Below are positions 23,820 through 31,686 of a DNA stretch of 39,166 bases, in pieces. A program made the translations under genes and the position numbers. Position 1 is the first letter of the stretch. Every line of letters begins with the position of its first letter. This stretch comes from Methylococcales bacterium (GTDB lineage: Bacteria; Pseudomonadota; Gammaproteobacteria; Methylococcales; Methylomonadaceae): contig JAUYBJ010000014.1 in the NCBI GenBank assembly GCA_030693155.1, positions 1-39,166 of the forward strand. Reading direction: 5' to 3'. Under the pieces are notes generated by a model. The model made no database searches. It saw only the letters and a program-made list of their open reading frames with translations, and was not told where the DNA came from.

Positions 23820-24901
23820 ATTTTGCTATTTCCCCACTCGCCACCACCTTAAAATCCGCCTTACACAGCAAAATAGACCAAAAAACCAAGCCCTTAGGTG
23901 CGTTAGGTCAGTTAGAAACACTGGCTTTGCAGATTGGTTTATGTCAAAACAGCTTAACGCCTCACTTAACCAAACCCAGCATTCTTATTTTTGCAGGCGA
24001 TCACGGCGTAGTTGCCGCAGGTGTCAGTGCCTATCCGCAATCTGTCACCGCGCAAATGGTGGCGAATTTTTTGACAGGCGGCGCGGCGATTAGCGTATTT
24101 GCCAAGCAACACGCTATAAATCTGCTGGTGGTCGATGCAGGCGTAAATGCCGATTTAGCAGCTCATCCGCAGTTGATTAATGCCAAAATCGCCAAAGGAA
24201 CGCAGAATTTTTTAACACAAGCGGCAATGAATTCAGCCGATTGTTTACAAGCGATACAAACAGGCGCGGATTTGGTAACACAGCAACACGCGACAGGCTG
24301 TAACTGCATCGGCTTTGGAGAAATGGGTATCGGCAATACCTCCTCTGCCGCGTTATTAATGCACACGCTGACAGGCTTGCCGTTGGTGCAATGTGTCGGG
24401 CGCGGTACGGGTTTGGACGACAAGCAGCTTGCGCATAAAGTCACTGTATTGCAACAAGCGTTAAAACAAAATATAGGATGGGCTGAGGTACGAAGCCCAT
24501 CAATCGCGAACGATGGGCTTCCTGCGTCAGCCCATCCTATAGCTTTAAATGCGTTAGCCACTTTCGGCGGCTTTGAAATCGCCATGATGGTCGGTGCATA
24601 TTTACAAGCCGCTGAACACGGCATGGTAATTATGGTTGATGGGTTTATTGCCAGCAGTGCGTTATTGGTTGCCAGTTGTTTATACCCACAGGTTTTGGAT
24701 TATTGCGTGTTCTCCCACGTTTCCGATGAACAAGGACACCAAGCCTTATTAAAACATTTCAACGCCACCGCCTTATTAAATCTAAACTTACGCTTAGGCG
24801 AAGGCTCAGGTATCGCCTTAGCGTATCCGCTGTTACAATCCGCTGTGTTGTTTCTCAATGAAATGGCGAGTTTTGCGGAAGCAGGCGTGGATTCTGAGTA
24901 A
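23798..24901 (+). CDS. cobT: Nicotinate-nucleotide:dimethylbenzimidazole phosphoribosyltransferase CobT, with in-frame repeat insertion
   Basis: 367 residues; family length is nearer 345-350. It activates the lower ligand to alpha-ribazole phosphate. Signature segments are KTKPLGALGQLETLALQIGL (residues about 27-46), IFAGDHGVVAAGVSAYP (about residue 66), GEMGIGNTSSAALLM (about residue 175) and GTGLDD. The C-terminal end contains GEGSGIALAYPLLQSA, where Glu is catalytic. Between residues about 225 and 249 sits an extra segment (WAEVRSPSIANDGLPASAHP) encoded by a palindromic repeat at 24472-24541, just before the conserved ATFGGFEIAMMVGAYL. The repeat keeps the frame, so the protein may still be functional. 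Overlaps bluB by 22 bases. Confidence 0.93.
   Translation: MEYTVPLDFAISPLATTLKSALHSKIDQKTKPLGALGQLETLALQIGLCQNSLTPHLTKPSILIFAGDHGVVAAGVSAYPQSVTAQMVANFLTGGAAISVFAKQHAINLLVVDAGVNADLAAHPQLINAKIAKGTQNFLTQAAMNSADCLQAIQTGADLVTQQHATGCNCIGFGEMGIGNTSSAALLMHTLTGLPLVQCVGRGTGLDDKQLAHKVTVLQQALKQNIGWAEVRSPSIANDGLPASAHPIALNALATFGGFEIAMMVGAYLQAAEHGMVIMVDGFIASSALLVASCLYPQVLDYCVFSHVSDEQGHQALLKHFNATALLNLNLRLGEGSGIALAYPLLQSAVLFLNEMASFAEAGVDSE
24472..24541 (+). repeat. Palindromic repeat inside cobT
   Basis: TATAGGATGGGCTGAGGTACG, GAAGCCCATC, GATGGGCTTC, CTGCGTCAGCCCATCCTATA form nested inverted arms. The GAGGTACGAA core is shared with the intergenic repeat at 7302-7334, linking this to family E. Confidence 0.85.
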
Positions 24902-24971
24902 AACGGATTTAGCCGTTTTCCAGCCAATCCACAAAGGTATTGGACTTCTTCTAACAATAAACGCAATAACC
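24902..24971. repeat. Degenerate intergenic repeat between cobT and cobS
   Basis: Contains a small hairpin AAACGGATTTAGCCGTTT followed by CCAGCCAAT and GGTATTGGACTTCTTCTAA. The string TTTAGC-GTTTT ... TATTGGACT-CTT is also found at about 10570-10625 upstream of the PP-loop gene. This supports a degenerate dispersed element rather than unique regulatory sequence. Confidence 0.45.
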
Positions 24972-25718
24972 ATGCTCTCACTCAAACACCTACAACTGGC
25001 GATAAGTTTTTATACCCGCGTACCTGTCCCTAAAAATCTGGATTACACACAGTTACCACAAGCGGTCGTGTATTTACCGATGATTGGTTGGTTAGTCGGT
25101 GGTTGTGCGGCGGCGGTGTTTTATGTATCCGTCTTATTGTGGTCAAAATTAACGGCGTTAATACTGAGCTTAATTGCCACTGTATTATTAACGGGCAGTT
25201 TTCATGAAGATGGTTTTGCGGATGTCTGTGATAGTTTTGGCGGTGGTTATGGTAAGGCGCAAATTTTAATTATTATGAAAGATTCGCGGGTCGGTAGTTA
25301 CGCGCTGGTCGGTTTGGTGTTGTTATTGGCATTAAAGTTGAGTGTGTGGATGGAACTACCGACAAACCAATTGCCGTGGCTTTTGCTGGCAGGTCATAGT
25401 ATCAGCCGTTTCCCACCGTTGTTATTGATGTACCGCTACGATTATGCGCGAGCTGATAACAGTAAAAGCAAAGATGTGTTGCACAAACCCAGCATTCCAG
25501 AGTTATTGATTGCGGCAAGTTTCGCGCTGTTGCCGATGTTGCTATTACCTGCTTTATGCAGCTTGGCTATCGTGCCAGTTTTCCTAGTCAATTATTGTCT
25601 GGGGCAGTATTTTTACCGTCACATCGGCGGCTATACGGGCGATTGTTTAGGCGCGAGCCAACAAATCGCCGAGCTTATTTTTTATCTCACAGTGAGTAGT
25701 TTATGGACATTTATTTAA
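24972..25718 (+). CDS. cobS: Adenosylcobinamide-GDP ribazoletransferase (cobalamin synthase) CobS
   Basis: 248 residues from ATG at 24972 (MLSLKHLQLAISFYTRVPVP). Start extensions are possible but run into the degenerate repeat and the cobT end. It is an integral membrane protein with about five to six segments; it joins adenosylcobinamide-GDP to alpha-ribazole(-phosphate). Acidic signature GSFHEDGFADVCDSFGGGYG (about residues 78-97) binds metal and substrate, with KDSRVGSYALVGLVLLL following. GHSISRF and YTGDCLGASQQIAELIF close the core. It overlaps cobC by 16 bases. Confidence 0.93.
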   Translation: MLSLKHLQLAISFYTRVPVPKNLDYTQLPQAVVYLPMIGWLVGGCAAAVFYVSVLLWSKLTALILSLIATVLLTGSFHEDGFADVCDSFGGGYGKAQILIIMKDSRVGSYALVGLVLLLALKLSVWMELPTNQLPWLLLAGHSISRFPPLLLMYRYDYARADNSKSKDVLHKPSIPELLIAASFALLPMLLLPALCSLAIVPVFLVNYCLGQYFYRHIGGYTGDCLGASQQIAELIFYLTVSSLWTFI

Positions 25719-26266
25719 TTCGCCACACACAAACGGCAAGCGCGGAAGGCTTGTGTTATGGGCAAAGCAATATCGGCTTAGCACCCAGTTTTCCAGAAGA
25801 AGTGGAAATTCTGCATGATAAGTTACCCGAACTTGACGACGATTGCCGCGTCTTCAGTAGCCCGCTTACCCGCTGTAGTAAATTGGCAGAAACCTTTTCT
25901 GACTCGGTAACCACCGATGCGCGTTTGCAAGAACTGCATTTTGGCGATTGGGAAGAAAAACGCTTTGACGACCTCGACCCCGTTGCGTTACAGCATTGGG
26001 CAGATAATTTTGCCACTGCCGTGCCGCCTAATGGTGAAAGTTTCGGCGATTTGTATCAACGCACAGGTGAATTCTGGCAGGAATTATTAGCGACTGACGC
26101 AGAGCAAGTAGTTATCGTCACTCATGCAGGCGTGATTCGTGCATTACTGGCACGGGTGTTAAATCTACCGTTAGAAAATGCGTTTCAATTTCGTATCGAC
26201 TCAGGATCAACACACAAATTACGCAGTGTTGATGATTATATTTACATTGAATACATTAATTTATAA
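25703..26266 (+). CDS. cobC: Alpha-ribazole-5'-phosphate phosphatase CobC (histidine phosphatase family)
   Basis: 187 residues. The phosphohistidine motif is LIRHTQTASAEGLCYG (His8), the typical RHG-type catalytic site. DARLQELHFGDWEEKRFDDL gives the acid residue region, and VVIVTHAGVIRALLARVL (His about 140) the second catalytic His. It removes the phosphate in lower-ligand loop assembly. It begins inside the end of cobS and stops directly before the cobD ATG, so the genes are tightly coupled. Confidence 0.9.
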   Translation: MDIYLIRHTQTASAEGLCYGQSNIGLAPSFPEEVEILHDKLPELDDDCRVFSSPLTRCSKLAETFSDSVTTDARLQELHFGDWEEKRFDDLDPVALQHWADNFATAVPPNGESFGDLYQRTGEFWQELLATDAEQVVIVTHAGVIRALLARVLNLPLENAFQFRIDSGSTHKLRSVDDYIYIEYINL

Positions 26267-27349
26267 ATGCAGCACGGTGGCAATATTGTTGCGTTTGCGG
26301 CGCAGGTTGGCTGTTTGCCTGAACAAGTGCTGGATTTTTCAGCAAACATCAATCCCTTGCAAGCGGTGGATGTACGCGACTTATTATCAGTTTCACTCAC
26401 ACCTTACAGCGACCCTGATTACGGCTTATTAAAACAGGCGATTACTCAGCGTTACCCGCTACCTGAGAATGCCGATATTGAAGTATTCAACGGCGCAAGT
26501 GCGGCGATTTTCGCGCTGTTGCGCTATTTGCAACCGCGTGATGTGGTGTTATACGCGCCCTTATACGGTGAGTATGAACGACTGGCAGAACGCTTGGGTT
26601 GCAATATTCACATCATCAATCGCCTAGACTCGTTCCCACGCGCCGCGTGGGAATGCAGTGGTGGCGCGCCGCGCCGTGCTTCTAAAACGCACTGCGATAA
26701 CGTAAGCCGACAAATTCCCAAAGGCAGCACAGTCATTTTCGTCAACCCAGCCACGCCAGACGGCACACTCTACAACCTGCCCGACTTATTCGCCCAGTGG
26801 ATTGCCGCCGATTGCCACATCATCATCGACGAATCGTTTTTAGATTTTTGCACCGCTGAATCGGCAATGACCTATCTTGCGCACACCGAAAAACTCACCG
26901 TCATCAAATCGTTAAGCAAATTTTACGGTTGCGCGGGCATTCGCGTCGGCTTTATCGCCGCTCATGCAGATTTTATCCGCGATTTAAAACAGCTAGAACC
27001 CGCGTGGAAGCTCTCCAGCTTGGACATGGCATATATGCAGCAAGCCCTAGCCAACAGCGATTTTATAACCCAAACCCGCCAACAAACCGATCACAACCGC
27101 GCGTTATTACAGCAAGTGCTACACGACTCAGGTTTATTCGCTGAGATTTATCCCAGTGCGGCAAATTTTTTACTGACGCGTGTACACGATGACAATGACG
27201 GTTATCAGTTACAAGCCCGACTCGCCCCCGCACGGATATTAATCCGCGTCTGTGAGAATTTTATCGGCTTGGATAAACGCTATGTGCGCTTTGCGGTGAA
27301 AGAGCCGTCCATCATTGAACAACTGGCACAGGGAGTAAAACAGCTTTAG
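26267..27349 (+). CDS. cobD: Threonine-phosphate decarboxylase CobD, with in-frame repeat insertion
   Basis: 360 residues of the PLP-dependent aminotransferase fold I. Makes (R)-1-aminopropan-2-ol phosphate for the nucleotide arm. Signatures: QVLDFSANINPL (residues about 24-35), VFNGASAAIFALLRYLQP, VIFVNPATPDGTLYNLPDLF, and the PLP lysine in VIKSLSKFYGCAGIRVGFI (about residue 212). Between NRLD and PKGSTVIFVNP there are about 22-25 extra residues (SFPRAAWECSGGAPRRASK, about residues 121-143) encoded by a palindromic repeat at 26629-26690. The frame is kept through it. Starts immediately after cobC. Confidence 0.9.
   Translation: MQHGGNIVAFAAQVGCLPEQVLDFSANINPLQAVDVRDLLSVSLTPYSDPDYGLLKQAITQRYPLPENADIEVFNGASAAIFALLRYLQPRDVVLYAPLYGEYERLAERLGCNIHIINRLDSFPRAAWECSGGAPRRASKTHCDNVSRQIPKGSTVIFVNPATPDGTLYNLPDLFAQWIAADCHIIIDESFLDFCTAESAMTYLAHTEKLTVIKSLSKFYGCAGIRVGFIAAHADFIRDLKQLEPAWKLSSLDMAYMQQALANSDFITQTRQQTDHNRALLQQVLHDSGLFAEIYPSAANFLLTRVHDDNDGYQLQARLAPARILIRVCENFIGLDKRYVRFAVKEPSIIEQLAQGVKQL
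26629..26690 (+). repeat. Palindromic repeat inside cobD
   Basis: CTCGTTCCCACGCGCCGCGTGGGAATGC followed by a GGCGCGCCGCGCC-rich hairpin. The same CTCGTTCCCA-GCGCCGCGTGGGAATGC string is in the palindrome array at 28964-28990, so it is one family (G). Confidence 0.85.
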
Positions 27350-27399
27350 CTGTTTTTATATTTAATAGCTAAAGTGAAACTGTGCAAGTATCCGATTTT

Positions 27400-27426
27400 G
27401 GAGTCAAAACTCATGAGTTTTGATCC
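27400..27426. repeat. Palindrome, family B, upstream of cobQ
   Basis: GGAGTCAAAACTCATGAGTTTTGATCC lies 27 bases before the cobQ start and matches 3076-3105 in layout. It could fold into the leader of the cobQ message. Confidence 0.7.
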
Positions 27427-27453
27427 CAGTATTTAAACAAAACGAGATTAACC

Positions 27454-28845
27454 ATGAAACCCCTAGCCATTTTCGGCACCAGCTCTGATGCGGGCAAAAC
27501 TACCATCGTGATGGCATTGTGCCGCATTTTCGCCGATAAAGGCATTAACGTCGCGCCGTTTAAAGCGCAGAACGTATCCAATAACTCTGCCGTCACTAAA
27601 GAAGGGCGGGAGATTTCCCGCGCCCAATGTCTGCAAGCCGAAGCCGCACGAGTTGAGCCGAGTTATCACTTTAATCCTGTGTTATTAAAATCACATGGTA
27701 ACGGTTCGGTGCAGGTGGTTATCAATGGCTTAGTGTATAAAAATCAAGGTATTAGCGACTATTACGATGAAATGGCGTTTTTAGAAACTCAGGTTCAGAA
27801 AGCCTTTGAACGCTGTCAGCAAGATTATGAACTGGTGATTGCCGAGGGTGCAGGGTCGCCTGTGGAACTCAATTTACTGCACAAAGATTTATCCAATACG
27901 TTTGTGGCAAAGACGTTTCACACTAAAAATATTCTCGTTGCCGACATTGAACGCGGCGGGGTGTTTGCTTCGATTTACGGCACGCTGGAACTGATGGATA
28001 AGACTATGCGTGACAATCTTATCGGCGTGATTGTCAATAAATTTCGTGGAGATCGGCGGTTTTTTGATGAGGGCGAACGCATTATTGCTGAGCGGTTTGG
28101 TGTGCCTGTGTTGGGCGTGTTGCCGTTTCATCCATTGAATATTGATATGGAAGATTCGCAGTCATTGCAAAATTATCAGCAACGTTTGGGTGATGTAAAA
28201 ATCCGTATTGCAGTGCTGGCGTATCGCGGTTTGAGTAACTACAACGATTTGGATGTGTTAATGGCAGACCCTGAATTGTCTGTCGAATTGATTCATGAAT
28301 ACCGTCCGCTGGACTCGTTTGATATGGTGCTAATGATAGGCAGTAAGACGGTGATTCGCGATGTACGTTGGTTAAAAGCTAACGGTTTATTTGCCGAAGT
28401 TCAGCAATTTTCGAGCGCGGTGTTTGGCGTGTGTGGCGGCTATCAAATGTTATGCCGAATGCTGCATGATCCAGATGCGCTGGAGCATGATTCACCAACC
28501 GAAGAAGCGGGCTTAGGTTTGATTGCTGATGACGTAATTTATCAAAGCCCGAAAATTTTACAGCGCGGGATTTATGAGCTGTTCTCATACCCCGTGCAAG
28601 GTTATGAAATTCACTGCGGACGTATGGCAAACTATCCGTTGTATTACCAACAGGGGCGCATTGCGGGAACTCATGTCCACGGACTATTTGATAATAATGA
28701 CTTTCGTACTGACTATTTCAAACGCCTGCACCCCGATTATCAGGGCTACGACTATGCCGCGTATCGTGATGAGCAGATTCAAGGATTTGCTGATATGGTG
28801 GCGGATAACTTGGATATGGATGCCATTATGGGGGCGTTGAGTTGA
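27454..28845 (+). CDS. cobQ: Cobyric acid synthase CobQ (CbiP)
   Basis: 463 residues. Glutamine-dependent amidation of the corrin side chains b, d, e and g. The N-terminal ATP-binding part begins FGTSSDAGKTTIVMALCRIF, with VAPFKAQNVSNNSAVTKEG, LLKSHGNGSVQVVING, and LVIAEGAGSPVELNL (about residue 130). The class I glutamine amidotransferase-like domain has the nucleophile in VFGVCGGYQMLCRML (Cys about 330) and the His in GTHVHGLFDNNDFR (about residue 413). Shorter than the common 480-500 residues but no conserved block appears missing. The preceding 100 bases hold a family B palindrome. Confidence 0.94.
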   Translation: MKPLAIFGTSSDAGKTTIVMALCRIFADKGINVAPFKAQNVSNNSAVTKEGREISRAQCLQAEAARVEPSYHFNPVLLKSHGNGSVQVVINGLVYKNQGISDYYDEMAFLETQVQKAFERCQQDYELVIAEGAGSPVELNLLHKDLSNTFVAKTFHTKNILVADIERGGVFASIYGTLELMDKTMRDNLIGVIVNKFRGDRRFFDEGERIIAERFGVPVLGVLPFHPLNIDMEDSQSLQNYQQRLGDVKIRIAVLAYRGLSNYNDLDVLMADPELSVELIHEYRPLDSFDMVLMIGSKTVIRDVRWLKANGLFAEVQQFSSAVFGVCGGYQMLCRMLHDPDALEHDSPTEEAGLGLIADDVIYQSPKILQRGIYELFSYPVQGYEIHCGRMANYPLYYQQGRIAGTHVHGLFDNNDFRTDYFKRLHPDYQGYDYAAYRDEQIQGFADMVADNLDMDAIMGALS

Positions 28846-28855
28846 TGTTCTTACT

Positions 28856-29065
28856 CATAGTTCCCACGCTCCAGCGTGGGAATTCATCTGGCAACGCTCC
28901 AGCGTTGCAGGACGCAGGAGCGTCCAAGGCTGCGTTCCAACGCTGGAGCGTTGGAACGATCTCTCGTTCCCATGCGCCGCGTGGGAATGCCTTTGCACCG
29001 CGCTGCGGTGCGAGACGCAGCGCGTCTCTACTGCGTTCCCACGCATGCGCGTGGAAACGAGAAAA
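28856..29065. repeat. Array of short palindromes between cobQ and cbiB, family G
   Basis: At least five hairpins in about 210 bases: GTTCCCACGCTCCAGCGTGGGAA, CAACGCTCCAGCGTTG, GTTCCAACGCTGGAGCGTTGGAAC, CTCGTTCCCATGCGCCGCGTGGGAATGC and CACCGCGCTGCGGTG with GAGACGCAGCGCGTCTC, then GTTCCCACGCATGCGCGTGGAAAC. It is a BIME-like cluster. The short open frames here are produced by the repeats and are not genes. Confidence 0.9.
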
Positions 29066-29070
29066 ACACT

Positions 29071-29988
29071 ATGTTTTTTGAAGTCGCGTTACTGGCTTAC
29101 GGCATTGACCTGTTATTCGGTGAACTGCCCTGCAAACATCCTGTCATTTTCATGGGTGAATTTATCAGCGCGTTTGAACGACGGTTTTATGGTTCGAGTA
29201 GCTCACCACCGACGGAAAAGCTGATAACGGGCGCGTTGTTAGTAATTAGTTTGATAGTTATTACGGGATTAATCAGCCTTAGTTTAGTCACACTGATTAA
29301 TCTATTACCGTCTGTATTGTCGATACTGGTATTAGCCGTGTGCGCCTCCACTGGCTTGGCAATGAATATGCTGCATAGCAGTGTGGCGGGTATTCTGACC
29401 GCCGAACAACCCAAACTTGCCTTAAGTTATCTGGTCAGCCGCGACACCGAATCCATGAGCGACGAGGACATTTATAAAGCCGCACTCGAAACGTGGGCAG
29501 AAAATTTGAGTGATGGCGTGATTGCACCGCTGTTTTATCTTGCACTGTTCGGCTTACCTGCGGTGGCGGTTTATAAAGCCATCAATACCATGGATTCCAT
29601 GATTGGCTACAAAACCCCGCGTTATTTTTATTTCGGCAAAACCGCCGCGCTGTTAGATGACGTGGCAAATTACATCCCTGCCCGTCTCACTGCATTGTTG
29701 ATTGTGTTAATAGCGAACGATAAACAACGCGCGTGGCAGTGTATGAAACGTGACGGGCATAAACTGGAAAGCCCGAATGCGGGTTATCCCATCGCCGCAA
29801 TGGCGGGCGCGTTGGGTGTGGCGTTAGGTGGGGATGCGGTGTATCACGGACAACTGAAACACAAACCCACGTTGGGGATTGCTATTCATGCAGTTAATCG
29901 CCACACATTAGAACAAGCCTTGGCAATGAAAACGCGCATCAATGTAGTCGTGTTTAGTCTGTTAATTATCGGAGCGGTATGGTCATGA
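29071..29988 (+). CDS. cbiB: Cobinamide-phosphate synthase CbiB (CobD in the aerobic nomenclature)
   Basis: 305 residues from ATG at 29071 (FFEVALLAYGIDLLFGELPC), chosen because family members begin with this hydrophobic segment; the frame is also open upstream through the palindrome array. Integral membrane protein, about six segments. Signatures: HPVIFMGEFISAFER (residues about 23-37), VSRDTESMSDEDIYKAALETW (about residue 128, split across the conserved ENLSDGVIAPLFYLALFGLP), and MDSMIGYKTPRY. It attaches aminopropanol phosphate to cobyric acid. Its stop overlaps the cobU start. Confidence 0.92.
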   Translation: MFFEVALLAYGIDLLFGELPCKHPVIFMGEFISAFERRFYGSSSSPPTEKLITGALLVISLIVITGLISLSLVTLINLLPSVLSILVLAVCASTGLAMNMLHSSVAGILTAEQPKLALSYLVSRDTESMSDEDIYKAALETWAENLSDGVIAPLFYLALFGLPAVAVYKAINTMDSMIGYKTPRYFYFGKTAALLDDVANYIPARLTALLIVLIANDKQRAWQCMKRDGHKLESPNAGYPIAAMAGALGVALGGDAVYHGQLKHKPTLGIAIHAVNRHTLEQALAMKTRINVVVFSLLIIGAVWS

Positions 29989-30485
29989 AAACCCTATTTA
30001 TCGGCAGTGTAAAAAGCGGAAAATCCCGCTTAGCCGAAAGCTATTTATTACAGAATTGCTCAGGTGCGGACAAGCCCTATTACCTCGCCACCACCGAATT
30101 TTTTGATAACGAAATGACTGAACGGGTACAGATTCACCAACAACGCCGCCAAGATTTGTTTATCACCCTTGAAGAACCTGTGAATTTATTAGCAACACTG
30201 ACCAACTGCCAACGCCCTGTATTGGTCGAATGCGTGTCGATGTGGCTGAATAATATGCTGTATCACCAAATCCCCGAAGCGGCTATTTTGCAACAATTGG
30301 AAGCGGTATTATTATTACCTGTGGACTTAGTGCTGGTGCATAATGAAGTCGGTTTAGGCGTTATTCCCGACAACAAACTGGCGAGACAATTTATAGATTT
30401 ATCAGGCAAAGCCGCGCAACTCATGGGACAGCATTGTGACAAGGTGTTTTTTTGCAGTGCGGGGTTGATGTTGGCGATGAAGTAA
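29979..30485 (+). CDS. cobU: Adenosylcobinamide kinase / adenosylcobinamide-phosphate guanylyltransferase CobU
   Basis: 168 residues from ATG at 29979, with GGAG four bases upstream; a second ATG at 29985 (MKTLFIGSVKSGKS) is equally plausible. The N-terminal P-loop is IGSVKSGKSRLAE (family: GGxRSGKS; here Ser-Val replaces the usual GGARS). LVECVSMWLNNMLYH is a CobU signature, as is LVHNEVGLGVIPDNKLARQF (about residues 120-140). It phosphorylates and then guanylylates cobinamide. It overlaps cbiB by ten bases and is the last gene before the terminator at 30496-30533. Confidence 0.93.
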   Translation: MVMKTLFIGSVKSGKSRLAESYLLQNCSGADKPYYLATTEFFDNEMTERVQIHQQRRQDLFITLEEPVNLLATLTNCQRPVLVECVSMWLNNMLYHQIPEAAILQQLEAVLLLPVDLVLVHNEVGLGVIPDNKLARQFIDLSGKAAQLMGQHCDKVFFCSAGLMLAMK

Positions 30486-30495
30486 GATTATGTAG

Positions 30496-30533
30496 GGTGA
30501 TGCACACAGCTTTATCGTGTGCATCACCATTTT
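30496..30533 (+). terminator. Rho-independent terminator of the cobalamin block
   Basis: GGTGATGCACAC-AGCTTTATC-GTGTGCATCACC followed by ATTTTTTG. A 12-base perfect stem with a run of T bases, about 10 bases after the cobU stop. Confidence 0.88.
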
Positions 30534-30584
30534 TTGATAAAAGCGGTGGGCAAAAAAGCGTTTCCTGCATGACTACGAACTTTA

Positions 30585-30851
30585 TTAACGTCTTATATTT
30601 GTCACCCTAAACTGATGCTTTGGTATCTCTGAATTACAGTGTTGACATCGATAAGTCGGAGATAACCAATACCTTCCCATAACCCAGCCAAATGCAAAGA
30701 AAATCCAACCGCCTAACGTTACTAACAGCATCAATACATTAAACGTCCATGTAAAGAACCCCCAGCTTTCCAATGGCTTTTCTCGAACCGCTACAACTAA
30801 CTTGTTTTCAGATAGGGATTTACATTTACAAATTGCAGCAATGGTATCCAT
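30585..30851 (-). CDS. Small two-TM protein with a C-terminal CxxC
   Basis: 88 residues. The middle contains a hydrophobic stretch WGFFTWTFNVLMLLVTLGGW and FFAFGWVMGRYWL (about residues 30-62), so one long or two short membrane segments. The tail has YRCQHCNSEIPKHQFR, a single CxxC of zinc-ribbon type, and the N-terminal part also has CKCKS. No family is recognised. It lies directly downstream of a DUF4234-like membrane protein on the same strand. Confidence 0.55.
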   Translation of the reverse strand: MDTIAAICKCKSLSENKLVVAVREKPLESWGFFTWTFNVLMLLVTLGGWIFFAFGWVMGRYWLSPTYRCQHCNSEIPKHQFRVTNIRR

Positions 30852-30884
30852 ATAATCTCCAATTATAAAAAGCTGTTAAATTTT

Positions 30885-31334
30885 TTATTGACCACTTAGA
30901 ATTTTTTGTTTTCTCTCTGCTTCTTGTAGGTCATTAATGCAATAATTTATGTAGTAAATGCTGAGTAAAAATGTGTAGAACCCATTCATTCTTAAATCAA
31001 TTTTGTGTTCATTTAAAGCGTATTCCTGAAGTGCTTTTTTTGCCCTAAATGCCCATACAATGTATAAAACGTTCGCCGCAATACTAAGAACCATAGCTAA
31101 TAAAATCATAGGAGCAGCATTAATTCTAAAAAAAAGACTGCTAAGTCCTGTACAAACAGCTAACCAAATAATAAAAACGTTGTCAGCTGTTTTTGTCTTA
31201 GCTATGTTGTCAATAATTGGGTAACTTTTATTAAGCCACAATATTGGATATATTCCCGCAGTCGCTATTGTTAATAACACTAGATTCGTGGTCTGGGTAT
31301 CGATTTTGTCTTTAAGCTCTGTAATTAATGGCAT
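30885..31334 (-). CDS. DUF4234-like four-TM membrane protein
   Basis: 149 residues. After a short basic N-terminus comes TNLVLLTIATAGIYPILWLN, the opening segment of DUF4234-type proteins (LTxGIYxIxWxxK). Then IIWLAVCTGLSSLFF, MILLAMVLSIAANVLYIVWA with the polar FRAKKALQEYAL, and FYTFLLSIYYINYCINDL. The tail EAERKQKILSG is charged. Function is unknown. ATG start at 31334. The AT-rich flanks and base use differ from the cobalamin genes and fit the accessory character of 30585-32383. Confidence 0.6.
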   Translation of the reverse strand: MPLITELKDKIDTQTTNLVLLTIATAGIYPILWLNKSYPIIDNIAKTKTADNVFIIWLAVCTGLSSLFFRINAAPMILLAMVLSIAANVLYIVWAFRAKKALQEYALNEHKIDLRMNGFYTFLLSIYYINYCINDLQEAERKQKILSGQ

Positions 31335-31430
31335 AAGTCCTCTGCTTTATTATGGAGTGATGTGTTTTGATAAAAAATTCAGTTTATTTATGAAAATAAC
31401 TGTTCATCGAAAGTGTAGTAAATAGAGCTT

Positions 31431-31577
31431 TTAATTTTGCTTGTTGATTTTTAGTTGACACTCTGTACAAATGTCATTGTGACGGTCTGATTTTGTTCTG
31501 TTGTGATAAAACTCTGAAAGTAGCTTTGAGTTACCACAACAACCACAGCCACAAACCTTTTTAAGTGAAGCTGGCAT
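31431..31577 (-). CDS. Small zinc-ribbon-like protein (48 residues)
   Basis: A short gene from ATG at 31577 to TAA at 31431: MPASLKKVCGCGCCG, then NSKLLSEFYHNRTKSDRHND, then ICTECQLKINKQN. The pattern C-x-C-x-CC ... LSEFYxNRxxxDxHxxxCxxCQ is that of small bacterial zinc-ribbon or HNH-associated proteins, often with LxxFY-N spacing. Two cysteine pairs would bind one zinc. It is divergent from the XRE regulator gene (31687), with which it shares a 109-base promoter region. Function is unknown; nucleic-acid binding is a reasonable guess. Confidence 0.6.
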   Translation of the reverse strand: MPASLKKVCGCGCCGNSKLLSEFYHNRTKSDRHNDICTECQLKINKQN

Positions 31578-31686
31578 AATTTATTTTCTCTAATTAAGTA
31601 AATTAACGAGGTTCGTATTATCAAATCCCTGCCAATACTATACAATCAAGCCCCGATTGTTATTTCAACCACAGGACTGTAGATTT

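Noticed and set aside
28842-29081. Several short open frames between cobQ and cbiB
   Set aside because: They are produced by the palindrome array; the real cbiB start is at 29071.
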